Assembly (NCBI GenBank): GCA_964492895.1
Contig: CAZBLR010000010.1
Coordinates: 1-61,845, forward strand
Direction: 5' to 3'
Length of the DNA: 61,845 nucleotides
Source: DATLWN01 sp964492895
Lineage (GTDB): Bacteria > Pseudomonadota > Zetaproteobacteria > Mariprofundales > Mariprofundaceae
A model generated the notes under the pieces. That model saw only the letters and a list, made by a program, of their open reading frames with translations, searched no databases and was not told the origin of the DNA. Below are positions 9,954-19,364 of the stretch, piece by piece. Numbering within the stretch: the first letter of the stretch is position 1; each line of letters begins with the position of its first letter. Position numbers and translations under genes: made by a program.

Positions 9954-10606
9954 ACACACCCAAAGCCTTTATCTTTGATCTCGACGGTACGCTGGTGGAT
10001 GCATTGCCGGACATCCGTGCCAATGCCAATCGCGCCCTGAAAGCCCTGGGCTATACCTTCGAGCTGAGCCTGGAGGATACGCGGCCGCATGTCGGCGGCG
10101 GGGCGCAGAAGCTGGCCGCGAGCATCCTCGGAAAGGCCATGGACGATCCGGACACGATGGCGCTGTACCACGCCTTCGCCGATGTCTACGCACAGCATCC
10201 CGCCGATTTCGGACGGCCGTTCCCGGGGGTGGTCGAAACCCTGCAGGCACTCAAGGAACGCGGCATCCCGATGGCATGTGTCACCGCCAAGCCCGCCAAG
10301 GCACGGGTGCAGGTGCTCGACAGCCTGGGCCTGTCCTCGTACCTGACCTCGGCGCTGTCGCCGGAGGACGGTTTCGCCAAGAAGCCGGCGCCGGACATGT
10401 TGTACGAGAGCTGCCGCCGCATGGGCGTGGATGCCAGCGACAGCGTGATGGTCGGCGATACCGCCTACGATATCGAGGCGGGGTTCAACGCCGGCTGCAT
10501 GCATGTGGCCTATTGCGAGCACGGCTACCAGCCGCTGCCGTCCGAGTTCGAGGGACAGGTCGTGCGCCTGGGCCGTTTCGATGAGCTGCTGAAGCTCCTT
10601 CCATGA
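9950..10606 (+). CDS. gph: HAD-family phosphoglycolate phosphatase-like hydrolase
   Basis: A 218-residue HAD hydrolase with motif I DLDGTLVD (nucleophile D10, D12), motif II VTAKP, motif III lysine in KKPAPDM and motif IV GDTAYDIEAG. The architecture fits Gph, which removes 2-phosphoglycolate formed during DNA repair; other small phosphates are possible. It overlaps queG upstream and thiE downstream by ATGA, so expression is coupled. The position before thiE could also suggest a role in thiamine phosphate metabolism, but that is only inference. Confidence 0.85.
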   Translation: MNTPKAFIFDLDGTLVDALPDIRANANRALKALGYTFELSLEDTRPHVGGGAQKLAASILGKAMDDPDTMALYHAFADVYAQHPADFGRPFPGVVETLQALKERGIPMACVTAKPAKARVQVLDSLGLSSYLTSALSPEDGFAKKPAPDMLYESCRRMGVDASDSVMVGDTAYDIEAGFNAGCMHVAYCEHGYQPLPSEFEGQVVRLGRFDELLKLLP

Positions 10607-11244
10607 ACGCACGCGTGGCCGGCATCTACGGCATCCTGCCGGCCGATTTGGAGCAGCCCGATCTGATGGCCCGGGCCGAGGCGGCGCTGAAGGGCGGGGT
10701 GCGCATCCTGCAGTACCGGGACAAGAAGCAGGGCGACAAGCGCGTCCGCCAGCGGGCCGGGGCGCTGCGTGCGCTGACCCGGCGGTACGGTGCCATGTTC
10801 ATCGTCAATGATTCGGTACAACTGGCCATCGAAGCCGATGCGGATGGCGTGCACCTGGGGCGCAACGATGCACCGAACCTGACCCGGCTCAGGGCCGACA
10901 TCGGCGATGCGCTCATCGTCGGCGTTTCCTGCCAGGGGGATGCGGCCTTCGCGCTGCACGCCCTGGAGCATGGGGCGGACTACGTGTCCTTCGGCGCCGT
11001 CTTCCCGACCGCATCCAAGGCGGATGCCGTCGTGATCGGCCTGCCGCGTCTGGCCAAGGCCCGTCAGATGTTCCCGGGACGCAATATCGTCGCCATCGGC
11101 GGCATCACGCGGGAAAATCTGGGGCAGGTGCGCCAGGCCGGTGCGGACAGTGCGGCCGTCATCGCCGACCTGTTCGAGCCGGCGGCGGGCATCGAGGCGC
11201 GCGCGGCGTCGATGGTACGCGCCTGGGAACAGGCGGGCACATGA
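10603..11244 (+). CDS. thiE: Thiamine-phosphate synthase
   Basis: Joins HMP pyrophosphate to the thiazole phosphate. It is a 213-residue TIM barrel with the family landmarks LQYRDK, FIVNDSVQLA, GVHLGRND, VSCQG, YVSFGAVFPT and AIGGI. It is translationally coupled to gph and to thiD. thiE and thiD together complete the HMP branch started by thiC; thiazole genes (thiG, thiS, thiO) are not in the window. Confidence 0.96.
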   Translation: MNARVAGIYGILPADLEQPDLMARAEAALKGGVRILQYRDKKQGDKRVRQRAGALRALTRRYGAMFIVNDSVQLAIEADADGVHLGRNDAPNLTRLRADIGDALIVGVSCQGDAAFALHALEHGADYVSFGAVFPTASKADAVVIGLPRLAKARQMFPGRNIVAIGGITRENLGQVRQAGADSAAVIADLFEPAAGIEARAASMVRAWEQAGT

Positions 11245-11975
11245 ACAGGCCGGAGGTCTGCCTGACCGTCGGTGGTTCGGACTCCTGCGGCGGGGCCGGC
11301 ATCCAGGCCGACCTGGCCATGTTTTCGCGCATCGGCGTGCGCGGCTGCTCGGCGATCACGGCCCTGACCGCCCAGAACCCGGACCGGATCCTGCGCGTCG
11401 AACCCTCGCCGCTCGACCAGTTCGCGGCGGAATTGCAGGCCGTCCTTTCGTACTACACGGTGGCTGGGATCAAAACCGGCATGCTCGTCGATGCCGGGCA
11501 CGTCCGGGTGCTGGTCGAGGCGCTGGAACGCCACGCCGTCGCATGTCCCGTGGTCGTCGACCCCGTCATGGTGTCCACATCCGGCACCGCCCTGCTGGAT
11601 GCCGCCGCCCTGGCGCTGATGCAGTCCGAACTGTTTGTGCGCGCCACCCTGATCACGCCGAACCTGCCGGAGGCGGAACGGCTGCTGGGGTCCGCCGTCG
11701 ACGATCCGGTCGAGGCCGCGGCCGAACTCGTGCGGCGTCACCGCCACCCCGTACTGCTCAAGGGGGGACACGGCGACGACGACGTGCTGGTCGACGTGCT
11801 GTGCATGGCCGATGGCGACGTGCACCTGTTCGAGCATCCGCGCCTCGCCTGGAGCGAGGAGGAGGCCCATGGCAGCGGTTGCCGCCTGGCTTCGGCCATC
11901 ACGGCCCATCTGGCGCTGCACGCTCCGGTCGAACAGGCCGTTTCCCAGGGCCTGTCGCGCATGGCGATCGCATGA
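11241..11975 (+). CDS. thiD: Hydroxymethylpyrimidine/phosphomethylpyrimidine kinase
   Basis: A ribokinase-fold enzyme that phosphorylates HMP and HMP-P. It has 244 residues. The substrate pocket GGSDSCGGAGIQADL is at residues 11-25, the anion-hole/catalytic motif HGSGC is at 210-214, and DPVMVSTSG is conserved. It overlaps thiE by ATGA and is the last gene of the queG-gph-thiE-thiD chain. Confidence 0.96.
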   Translation: MNRPEVCLTVGGSDSCGGAGIQADLAMFSRIGVRGCSAITALTAQNPDRILRVEPSPLDQFAAELQAVLSYYTVAGIKTGMLVDAGHVRVLVEALERHAVACPVVVDPVMVSTSGTALLDAAALALMQSELFVRATLITPNLPEAERLLGSAVDDPVEAAAELVRRHRHPVLLKGGHGDDDVLVDVLCMADGDVHLFEHPRLAWSEEEAHGSGCRLASAITAHLALHAPVEQAVSQGLSRMAIA

Positions 11976-12065
11976 ACCGGCCCAACCGTAATACGTGTCA
12001 CAGTATGGCCGTCGGTGTATCCTATGCTACCGGCCACATCCCGATCGGGACACAGGAGCAAGTCC

Positions 12066-12449
12066 ATGCATGAACTCGTGCTGCAGAACCCCATCTTCCG
12101 CATGCTGTCGGAGGAGGCGCTGCTGAAGCTGCTCGGCGAGAGCAAGTTGATGGCCTTTCATCCGGACCAGCGGCTGATCAGCGAGGGCGTGTTCAATCCT
12201 TTCCTGTTCCTGCTGACCCAGGGGACGGTCCATGTCGTGGCCAACGATGAGATCCTGGCCGGGCTCAGCATCGGGGATGTGGTGGGGGAGATTTCCACCC
12301 TCGGCATGAGCACGCCGGTGGCGGATGTCATCGCCGTGGACGAGGTCAAGGCGATCGCCTTCCCGATCGAGAAGATCAACGACCTCGGCCTGGCGTATCC
12401 GGAGTTCGCGGAGCAATTGCGCTCCCTCAGTTCCGAACGCATCTACTGA
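12066..12449 (+). CDS. Stand-alone cyclic-nucleotide-binding-domain protein
   Basis: A 127-residue protein consisting of one cNMP-binding beta-roll (residues about 5-115) with no DNA-binding helix-turn-helix, so it is not a Crp-type regulator. The phosphate-binding-cassette region reads GDVVGEISTLGMSTPVADV; the usual arginine contacting the phosphate is not evident, so true nucleotide binding is uncertain. ATG 12066 has a GGAG site, and a TATGCT box at about 12023 may be its -10. It is convergent with the PilB-like ATPase-REC gene. A second such protein is at 39026. Confidence 0.8.
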   Translation: MHELVLQNPIFRMLSEEALLKLLGESKLMAFHPDQRLISEGVFNPFLFLLTQGTVHVVANDEILAGLSIGDVVGEISTLGMSTPVADVIAVDEVKAIAFPIEKINDLGLAYPEFAEQLRSLSSERIY

Positions 12450-12471
12450 CTTCCGCATCCGGCCGGCGACG

Positions 12472-14973
12472 CTAATCGCCCGGATCGGCCTTCGGGAAGC
12501 TGCGCTTGACGACGAAACGCTGGGTATCCAGTTCGAACGAGGCGATATCCTTCATGTGCTGCTCGGTAAACTCGACCTGGCCTGCCGCCCCGGGTGAAGG
12601 CGGCGCGGCCTCGTCCGGCCGATGCCCTCCCGCGTCATTGGACATGCGCTTGTAGATCTCGGCGATCGATCTGGCACGTGCGATGAGCAGTTCCGGGTCG
12701 GTCGGCTTGCCGACGAAGCCGTCCGCGCCTCCGGCCAGCGCCGACGCCTCCTTGACGTTGCCGGTCAACAGCATGGTGCCGGTATGGTTCAGGGTCGGTT
12801 GCTGGCGAATGCGTTCGATGAACTGCTGCCCGGTCTGCCCCGGCATTTCATGATCCGTGATGACCAGGTGGAAGTATTGCTGCTGCAGCTTGTCCCACGC
12901 CTCTTCTACGGTACCGGCGGCCTGTACGCTGAAGATGCCTGCACTCGACAGGATATGCTGGGTGTACTGGAGCATCACCGGTGAATCATCCAGCAACAGG
13001 ACCCGCAGCATATCGGCATCGACCGCTTCGGATTCCGGGGGTTGTGCCTCAGCGGCGGGCGCTTCGGCAGCGGAGGGTGCCGACTGTTCTGCAGCGGGCT
13101 TGCTGCCGCCCTCCGGCCCTTCGGCTTCCGCATCGCCGGCAAAGATGTCGATCTCGGGGGGTTCGGCCTGTTTCCTGGCATCCGCCTCGAACTGCGATGC
13201 CAGCCGTTCCTGGGTGCTTTCCTGGCGCGCGTCCGGCTTTTGCAGATGGCCGATGCGGCCCAGGCGCAGCCGTTCCTTGAAATCGAAGCCCTGCGGCAGT
13301 GCAAAGATACCCAGCACTTCCTCGAGGGACGTGGTTCCATCGATCGCCTTGTTCAGGGCGCGTTCGTGCAGCGTCAGCATGCCTTCATGGCGTCCTTCCG
13401 TGTACACCTCGGATCCGGACGCACCGTTCTCCAGCATCTCGCACAGCGCCGGCGACATGCGCAGCAGTTCTCCCAGCATCGCCGTGCCGCGGTATCCGGT
13501 GTGCCTGCAGGCATCGCAGCCACTGCCGGCATAGAAGGTGAAGGTCGGCGGTATGTCCAGCTGGCGCAGGGTGTCGGGGTGGACCGGGGCCGCACTCTTG
13601 CAATCCGGGCATAGCTTGCGGATAAAGCGCTGCGTGTAGATCAATCGCAGGGCCTTGGCCAGATGGCTGCGGTCCAGGCCCATGCGCAGCAGCCGGGAGA
13701 GGGCCTCGGCGATGCCGTCGGCTTCCATGCACAGGATCAGCAGGCATCGGCCGCTGTTCGCCGCGTGCAGCGACATGGCGATCGTTTCCTCGTCCGTCAC
13801 TTCGTCGATCACGACGACATCGGGCGCATGATGAAGCGCCGACTTCAGCATGGCGGCATTCGCCGTGCCGCCGGACGGGAGCTGCACCTGCTTGACCCCG
13901 GCCAGCTTCTCGATCGCCAGGTCCTCCATGCTGATGATCCGGCGCGCCCCATCACCCGTCAGTTGCCGGAGGAAGGCCATCAGGGTCGACGACTTGCCGG
14001 AACCGAACGGGCCCGTGACCAGGATGAGACCCGTGCCTGCCAGCGCCGCCTTGATCGGGGCCTCGATGTCAGAGGACAGCCCGAGCTGATCGAGCGACAT
14101 GCCGACGTAGCGGGGGTCGACGATGCGGATGGTGGCGCATTCACCCTCGGGCGAGGGGTGGAAATGAAACAGCAGCTTGTATTCACGGCCGTTGAAGCGC
14201 AGCAGGATGCTGCGCCTGCGGCTGCCTGCCGCATCGCTCTTGTCCTCCAGGCCGATCATCTTCTTGAGCGCCGTCAGGACGCGGCCGTGATGGGACTGGG
14301 AAAGCCGGAACAGCCGGTAGACCCCCCCTTCGATATTCAGGCTGATCAGCAGCTCCGAGACCTTCGGCTCGATCGCCAGGCTGCTGGCACCATAGGTCAG
14401 CGCCCGGGAGATCACATGCCTGACGAACCTGCCGGCGATGGTGGCCTCGGATGTGTCGCCGTCATCCTTCCCGGCCTTCTGCGTCATGACGTGTTGCAGC
14501 TGTACCGTGTCGATCAGTTGCGCGCTTTCAACCGGCCGCTCGTCGCTTTTGCGGAAGATGCGGTACAGGCCGTTCTCGAAATCGTGGGCATGGATGAATA
14601 CCGGCTGGACCGGTTTGCGAAAGATGTGCTGCAGCATGTCGACGTTGTTCAGGTCCGTCGGGTCGATCATGCCGACGACAACATGCGAGCCCTGCTCCGA
14701 GACGGGCAGGAAATACCACTGCCGCGCCTGTTCGAGCTTGCATTTGCGGACGAGATTCGGGGGAGGGGAGATCCCGTCCAGGCGCATGACCGGGATATTG
14801 TAGAATTTCGCGAGCGTATCGGTCACATCGGCCTGGGTGACGGCACTGCATCCCTCGAACAGATTGACCAGCAGGGGCTTCTTGTTGCTGCGCGACCGGA
14901 CCGAGGCCGCCTCGATCGTGTCAGCCGATACGATCCCCGCCTCGATCAGTGCCCTGGCCGCCTCTTTCTGCAT
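12472..14973 (-). CDS. GspE/PilB-like ATPase fused to a C-terminal receiver domain
   Basis: An 833-residue cytoplasmic protein. Residues 1-140 resemble the MshEN/T2SSE N-domain. Residues 180-560 form a type II secretion/type IV pilus ATPase core with Walker A GPFGSGKSS (321-329) and a Walker-B-like VVVIDEVTD (386-394). The normal His box (TLHTND) is replaced by LCMEAD near 414-419. The zinc tetracysteine is kept (C455, C458, C486, C489). An acidic/Ala-Pro linker (575-650) leads to a REC domain (654-775) with LDDSP, phospho-acceptor D707, T737 and K756. Ribosome site GGAGGGG precedes the ATG. It may be a phosphorylation-controlled or regulatory pilus ATPase. No other pilus assembly genes are adjacent. 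Confidence 0.88.
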   Translation of the reverse strand: MQKEAARALIEAGIVSADTIEAASVRSRSNKKPLLVNLFEGCSAVTQADVTDTLAKFYNIPVMRLDGISPPPNLVRKCKLEQARQWYFLPVSEQGSHVVVGMIDPTDLNNVDMLQHIFRKPVQPVFIHAHDFENGLYRIFRKSDERPVESAQLIDTVQLQHVMTQKAGKDDGDTSEATIAGRFVRHVISRALTYGASSLAIEPKVSELLISLNIEGGVYRLFRLSQSHHGRVLTALKKMIGLEDKSDAAGSRRRSILLRFNGREYKLLFHFHPSPEGECATIRIVDPRYVGMSLDQLGLSSDIEAPIKAALAGTGLILVTGPFGSGKSSTLMAFLRQLTGDGARRIISMEDLAIEKLAGVKQVQLPSGGTANAAMLKSALHHAPDVVVIDEVTDEETIAMSLHAANSGRCLLILCMEADGIAEALSRLLRMGLDRSHLAKALRLIYTQRFIRKLCPDCKSAAPVHPDTLRQLDIPPTFTFYAGSGCDACRHTGYRGTAMLGELLRMSPALCEMLENGASGSEVYTEGRHEGMLTLHERALNKAIDGTTSLEEVLGIFALPQGFDFKERLRLGRIGHLQKPDARQESTQERLASQFEADARKQAEPPEIDIFAGDAEAEGPEGGSKPAAEQSAPSAAEAPAAEAQPPESEAVDADMLRVLLLDDSPVMLQYTQHILSSAGIFSVQAAGTVEEAWDKLQQQYFHLVITDHEMPGQTGQQFIERIRQQPTLNHTGTMLLTGNVKEASALAGGADGFVGKPTDPELLIARARSIAEIYKRMSNDAGGHRPDEAAPPSPGAAGQVEFTEQHMKDIASFELDTQRFVVKRSFPKADPGD

Positions 14974-15041
14974 CGACGATCCCCTCCATTCCCCATACCC
15001 GAAGCTATATCACTTATAACATTGCGCAATATGGGGGTATG

Positions 15042-15821
15042 CTAATCGTCGTTCAGTGCCGATTTCGCACGTTGATACAGCCTTTCCTGCTGGGCCAGCG
15101 TCAGTTCGGCGAGGTCCGATTCCGCCAGCTGCTCCATCTTGCGGAATCGGGCGGAGAACTTGCGGTTGGAGCGCATCAGGGCCAGCTCCGCATCGAGCCC
15201 GAGCTTGCGGCCCAGATTGACCAGGGCGAACAGTACGTCCCCGAATTCATCCTCGATGCGTTCCGGGGGAGCCGCGGGGTCGCGCACCTCAGCCTCGAGC
15301 TCGGCCAGTTCCTCGTGCATCTTTTCCAGCACGTCCGAGGCCTGGGTCCAGTCGAAGCCGGCCCGGGCCGCCCGCTGCTGCACCTTCTGCGCATACTTCA
15401 GGGCAGGCAGCGGCGGGATCCCGTCCATCAGGCTGGCGCGTTCGGTATGCTCCGCCCGTTTCAGCTCCTCCCATTGGCGGGAAAGGTCGTCGGTCTGCTT
15501 GTCCTCGAATACATGCGGATGCCGGCGGATCATCTTTTCGACGATGCTGTCCGCGATGTCGTGCAGCGAAAACTCGCCGTGTTCCCTGGCGATGCGGGCA
15601 TAGAAGACGATCTGCAGCAGCAGGTCGCCCAGTTCGACCTTCAGGGCCTGCCAGTCCTCGTGGTCAATGGCTTCGATGACCTCGTGCACCTCTTCCAATG
15701 TATAGGTGCGCAGGGACTGGAGGGTCTGTTCGCGATCCCAGGGACATTGTTCACGTAAGACATCCATGAGCACTTCCAACTTATCGATGGAGTGGACAAT
15801 TTCGTTTATTTTGTCTTTCAT
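15042..15821 (-). CDS. mazG: Nucleoside triphosphate pyrophosphohydrolase MazG
   Basis: Hydrolyses (d)NTPs to monophosphates, cleaning aberrant nucleotides and affecting ppGpp levels. It has 259 residues with two MazG domains. The first has REQCPWDREQTLQSL, EEVHEVIEAI and ELGDLLLQIVF; the second has EKMHEELAELEAEV and EFGDVLFALVNLGR. These give the EExxE plus ExxD metal-binding set in each. ATG 15821 has a weak ribosome site; an internal ATG 17 codons on is an alternative but would trim the N-terminus. It is divergent from the tolC-like gene. Confidence 0.95.
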   Translation of the reverse strand: MKDKINEIVHSIDKLEVLMDVLREQCPWDREQTLQSLRTYTLEEVHEVIEAIDHEDWQALKVELGDLLLQIVFYARIAREHGEFSLHDIADSIVEKMIRRHPHVFEDKQTDDLSRQWEELKRAEHTERASLMDGIPPLPALKYAQKVQQRAARAGFDWTQASDVLEKMHEELAELEAEVRDPAAPPERIEDEFGDVLFALVNLGRKLGLDAELALMRSNRKFSARFRKMEQLAESDLAELTLAQQERLYQRAKSALNDD

Positions 15822-16046
15822 GTAATCACTCTCGCAGGTTCATGGTCCGTTCACATCGAGCCTTATAACCTTTGATGACCGGTACCAGGGGGGTTCATGC
15901 ATCCAGGTGCATCCATCGTCACGCATATTGCACCATATGGCATACCCGAATGCACGGATTCGCTCCCAGCGGGCAACGGGGAATGCGTAAATAATTGTAA
16001 ACGCTATTCCGCATCGCATCCCATTCTGATAGCAAGCCGCAATCGT
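15822..16046. other. Divergent intergenic region mazG / tolC-like
   Basis: 225 bp, more AT-rich than its neighbours. It must hold promoters for both mazG (minus) and the efflux operon (plus). ATGCA/TGCAT flanking a 6-base loop (about 15897-15913) forms a small hairpin, and an AT-rich stretch AATAATTGTAAA lies at about 15989-16000. No sigma-70 pair with good spacing was found. Confidence 0.4.
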
Positions 16047-17462
16047 ATGCGCCGGCTCCGTCTTCGCCCCCTGATTTTCCTGCTGCTTGCGGCGATGGCC
16101 TGTTCCGCCTCGCCCGTGCTGGCGGCCGGGCTGGACGACCCCTTTTCCACGCAGGCGAAGGTGTCCCGGAGCCCGGCGGCACGCGATGTCTGTACCGAGG
16201 TCCGCGCGGACCATGCCCTGAGCATGGCCGAGGTCATCGATCTGGCCATGTGCAACAATCCCCAGACACGGGCCAGCTGGGCAGCCGCCAGGGCGCAGGC
16301 GGCCCAGCTCGGTGCGAGCATGGCTTCCTACCTGCCCACCCTGACGGTCCAGGGCAGCGCCTCGCGCAGCAAGGCGCGCACCAGTGGCGTATCCACCACC
16401 AGCAATCAGGGAAGCGCATCCGTGTCCGCCAGTTATCTGCTGTACGATTTCGGCGGGCGCGAAGCCAGCGTCGAGAATGCACGCCAGCTGCTGATCGCCG
16501 CCAATGCCAACGACGATGCCACGGTGCAGAACCTGTTCCTGTCGGTGGTCCAGGCCTACTACGGCCTGCTTTCGGCCAAGGCCAATGCCGAGGCGTTGCG
16601 CGTGGCCGAAGACTCGGCCCGGCAAGGGCTGGCGGCGGCCCAGACCCGCTACCATGCCGGAGCCGCGACCCCGGCCGATGTGCTGCAGGCCAAGACGGCC
16701 CTGTCCCAGGCGCAGCTGAACCTGATTACGGCCGAAGGCAACGCGCGCGATGCCCAGGGCACGCTGGCCAACGTCATGAACATCCGCCTGACACTGCCGC
16801 TCGCACTGGCGCCGCCGCCGGCGGCTGCCCCCGATCTGGTGGCCGAGAAGGATATCGGTCGTCTGCTCGATCTGGCGCGGGAGCAGCGGCCTGACCTGGC
16901 CGCGGCGGAAGCGCAGATCAAGGCCGCCGAGGCCAGCGTCAAGGCCACCAGGGCCTCGGGCATGCCGCAGATCAGCCTCGATGCCAGCGCCACGGCCACG
17001 AACACGGCCATCGGCGGGGCGGGCAGTGCCGCCAACCGCAACGGCAGCATCGGGGTGACGGTGACGTTTCCGCTGTTCAGCGGCTTCAAGACCCAGTACC
17101 AGACCGAGGCGGCCCAGGCCCAGTTGCAGAACGATATCGCCAGCCGCGATCAATTGGCGAACCAGGTGGCGCTGGAGGTGTGGAAGGCCTATCAGTCGCT
17201 GCTCACCAACAGCCAGGCGCTGCGTACGGCCGAGGACCTGGTCGATTCGGCCACGCAGTCCGAGCAGGTGGCCCTGGGGCGCTACCGTGCCGGCGTCGGC
17301 AACATCCTGGACCTGCTGACGGCCCAGAGCGCACTGGCCAGTGCCCGGCAGCAGCAGGTGGCCGCGCTGTACAACTGGCGCATCGCCAAGTTCTCGCTGG
17401 CCCAGTCCATCGGTGTCCTGGACATGACCGCCCTCGACCGAATTCACACCATGGAGCGATAA
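16047..17462 (+). CDS. TolC-family outer-membrane efflux protein
   Basis: A 471-residue outer-membrane channel of a tripartite pump. A signal peptide runs from RLRLRPLIFLLLAAMACSASPVLAA (cleavage after about residue 28). Two OEP repeats follow, with helical AYYGLLSAKANAEALR and PADVLQAKTALSQAQLN in the first and LFSGFKTQY...GNILDLLTAQSALASA in the second. The start at 16047 was chosen because it begins the signal peptide; the frame is open 50 codons upstream without support. It is the first gene of an operon with macA-like and macB-like genes and would be their exit duct. Confidence 0.92.
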   Translation: MRRLRLRPLIFLLLAAMACSASPVLAAGLDDPFSTQAKVSRSPAARDVCTEVRADHALSMAEVIDLAMCNNPQTRASWAAARAQAAQLGASMASYLPTLTVQGSASRSKARTSGVSTTSNQGSASVSASYLLYDFGGREASVENARQLLIAANANDDATVQNLFLSVVQAYYGLLSAKANAEALRVAEDSARQGLAAAQTRYHAGAATPADVLQAKTALSQAQLNLITAEGNARDAQGTLANVMNIRLTLPLALAPPPAAAPDLVAEKDIGRLLDLAREQRPDLAAAEAQIKAAEASVKATRASGMPQISLDASATATNTAIGGAGSAANRNGSIGVTVTFPLFSGFKTQYQTEAAQAQLQNDIASRDQLANQVALEVWKAYQSLLTNSQALRTAEDLVDSATQSEQVALGRYRAGVGNILDLLTAQSALASARQQQVAALYNWRIAKFSLAQSIGVLDMTALDRIHTMER

Positions 17463-17465
17463 CGC

Positions 17466-18641
17466 ATGGATATTTCCCAGATCCTCCGCCACAAGGCCAT
17501 CCTGTCCATCGTGACGATCGCCGTCATCGCAGGCGTGGCCGCCTTCTACTTCTGGCCCAAGAAGATCCCGCTGGCGCAGCAATACGAAACGGCACCGGTG
17601 GAAAAGAGCGATCTGACCCAGACCGTGTCGGCCAACGGTACGCTGAATCCGGTGGTGCTCGTCAATGTCGGCAGCCAGGTTTCCGGCGTGGTGCAGAAGA
17701 TCTACGCGGATTTCAACGACAAGGTGAAGAAGGGGCAGATCCTGCTCGAACTCGATCCCTCGCTGCTGAAGACCAGGCTGGAACAGTCTGAGGCGAACGT
17801 GGCCAGCGCCCGCGCCTCCCTTGCCCTGGCCGAGGCCAACGAGAAACGGACACGGGAGCTGTACGACAAGCAGTACGTGGCCAAGCAGGACCTGGACAAT
17901 GCCGTGCAGGCGCTGCAGTCAGCCAAGGCCCAATTGGCGCTGACGCAGGCCCAGGCCGAAAGCGACCGCGTCAACCTCGGCTACACGATCATCCGCTCGC
18001 CGGTGTCCGGGGTCGTGGTGTCGCGCGAGGTGGACGTCGGGCAGACCGTGGCGGCCTCGTTCCAGACGCCGACGCTGTACAAGATCGCCCAGGACCTGAC
18101 GCATATGCAGATCGACTCCAGCTTCGCCGAGGCCGATATCGGCGGCATCCGCGTGGGGCAGACCGCCGATTTCTCCGTCGATGCCTACCCGGGCCGGAGC
18201 TTCTCCGGCAGGGTGAGGCAGATTCGCCTTGATCCCACCACCCAGTCCAACGTCGTGACCTACAACGTGGTGATCGATGTCGACAACCCCAAGGGCGACC
18301 TGCTTCCGGGCATGACGGCCTATGTCAACGTCACCACCGCCCACCTGAAGGACGTCATCAGCGTGCCCAACGCGGCACTGCGCTTCCGGCCGGCCAAGGG
18401 GGCGCCGATCGAGCAAGGTCAGGAAGCGGGCAGGGCCAGGCCGAAGGGGGAGGGCATGCGCGGGACCGTCTATGTGCTCGGAAGTCGCGCCCTGACCCCG
18501 GTTCCGCTGCTGCTCGGGGCCACCGACGGCAACCGCACCGAGGTGCTGGCCGGCGATCTGCGGCAGGGAGAGAAGGTGGTCATCGAGATGGCAAGCAATG
18601 CCGGCACATCCGGGCGCTCTCCCCGTATCCGGATCCATTGA
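17466..18641 (+). CDS. macA: MacA-like periplasmic adaptor (HlyD/RND membrane-fusion family)
   Basis: Links an inner-membrane MacB-type pump to the TolC channel. It is 391 residues with one N-terminal membrane anchor (about residues 12-30). Lipoyl-like half motifs are VGSQVSGVVQKIYADFNDKVKKGQ and IIRSPVSGVVVSREVDVGQTV, around a helical hairpin (about 100-165) rich in Ala/Glu. The beta-barrel segment VGQTADFSVDAYPGR and a C-terminal proximal domain follow. It starts 3 bases after the tolC-like stop; macB starts 6 bases after its own stop. Confidence 0.93.
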   Translation: MDISQILRHKAILSIVTIAVIAGVAAFYFWPKKIPLAQQYETAPVEKSDLTQTVSANGTLNPVVLVNVGSQVSGVVQKIYADFNDKVKKGQILLELDPSLLKTRLEQSEANVASARASLALAEANEKRTRELYDKQYVAKQDLDNAVQALQSAKAQLALTQAQAESDRVNLGYTIIRSPVSGVVVSREVDVGQTVAASFQTPTLYKIAQDLTHMQIDSSFAEADIGGIRVGQTADFSVDAYPGRSFSGRVRQIRLDPTTQSNVVTYNVVIDVDNPKGDLLPGMTAYVNVTTAHLKDVISVPNAALRFRPAKGAPIEQGQEAGRARPKGEGMRGTVYVLGSRALTPVPLLLGATDGNRTEVLAGDLRQGEKVVIEMASNAGTSGRSPRIRIH

Positions 18642-18647
18642 TCGCCC

Positions 18648-19364
18648 GTGACTGACATCGTATCCCTGCGCGGGCTGGATAAGGACTACGAGACCGATGC
18701 CGGCCCCGTGCCCGCGCTGAGACACCTGGAGTTGTCCATCGGCGAAGGGGAGTTCGTGGCCGTGATGGGGCCTTCGGGTTCCGGCAAATCCACGCTGATG
18801 AACATCCTGGGCTGCCTGGATGTCCCCACCTCCGGCCAGTACGTCCTGAACGGACGGGATGTCAGCGGCCTGACGGAGAACGAACTGGCGCAGGTGCGCA
18901 GCCAGGTGATCGGCTTCGTGTTCCAGGGATTCAATCTGCTGCCGCGCGCCACCCTGGCCACCAACGTGGCCCTGCCGCTCGTCTATCAGCGCGTCGGGCG
19001 CCATGAGCGCGTCTCGCGAGCATCCGAGATGCTGCGGCAGGTGGGGCTGGGTGACCGGCTCGATTCGCTGCCGCCGCGTATCTCCGGAGGCCAGCAGCAG
19101 CGTGTGGCCATCGCCCGCGCCCTGGTTTCGGAGCCGCGCATGATCCTGGCCGACGAACCGACGGGAAACCTCGATACCGCCACCGGCCGTGAGATCATGA
19201 GCCTGTTCCAGCGCATCAACCGCGACAGCGGTATCACCATCATCGTGGTCACGCACGACATCCATGTCGCCAGCTATGCCTCGCGGCTGGTCTATCTGGT
19301 GGATGGCGAGATCCATTATGACGGAGATGTATCGAGCTTCCAGGAACAGGAGGTGCTGGCATGA
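18648..19364 (+). CDS. MacB-type ABC transporter ATP-binding protein
   Basis: A 238-residue ATPase of the LolD/MacB class. It has Walker A GPSGSGKST, Q-loop FVFQGFNLLPR, signature ISGGQQQRVAIARAL, Walker B MILADEPTGNLD and the switch histidine in VTHD. It starts with GTG at 18648. It overlaps the permease gene by ATGA. In E. coli MacB the ATPase and permease are one polypeptide; here they are separate genes, as in many relatives. Confidence 0.96.
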   Translation: MTDIVSLRGLDKDYETDAGPVPALRHLELSIGEGEFVAVMGPSGSGKSTLMNILGCLDVPTSGQYVLNGRDVSGLTENELAQVRSQVIGFVFQGFNLLPRATLATNVALPLVYQRVGRHERVSRASEMLRQVGLGDRLDSLPPRISGGQQQRVAIARALVSEPRMILADEPTGNLDTATGREIMSLFQRINRDSGITIIVVTHDIHVASYASRLVYLVDGEIHYDGDVSSFQEQEVLA

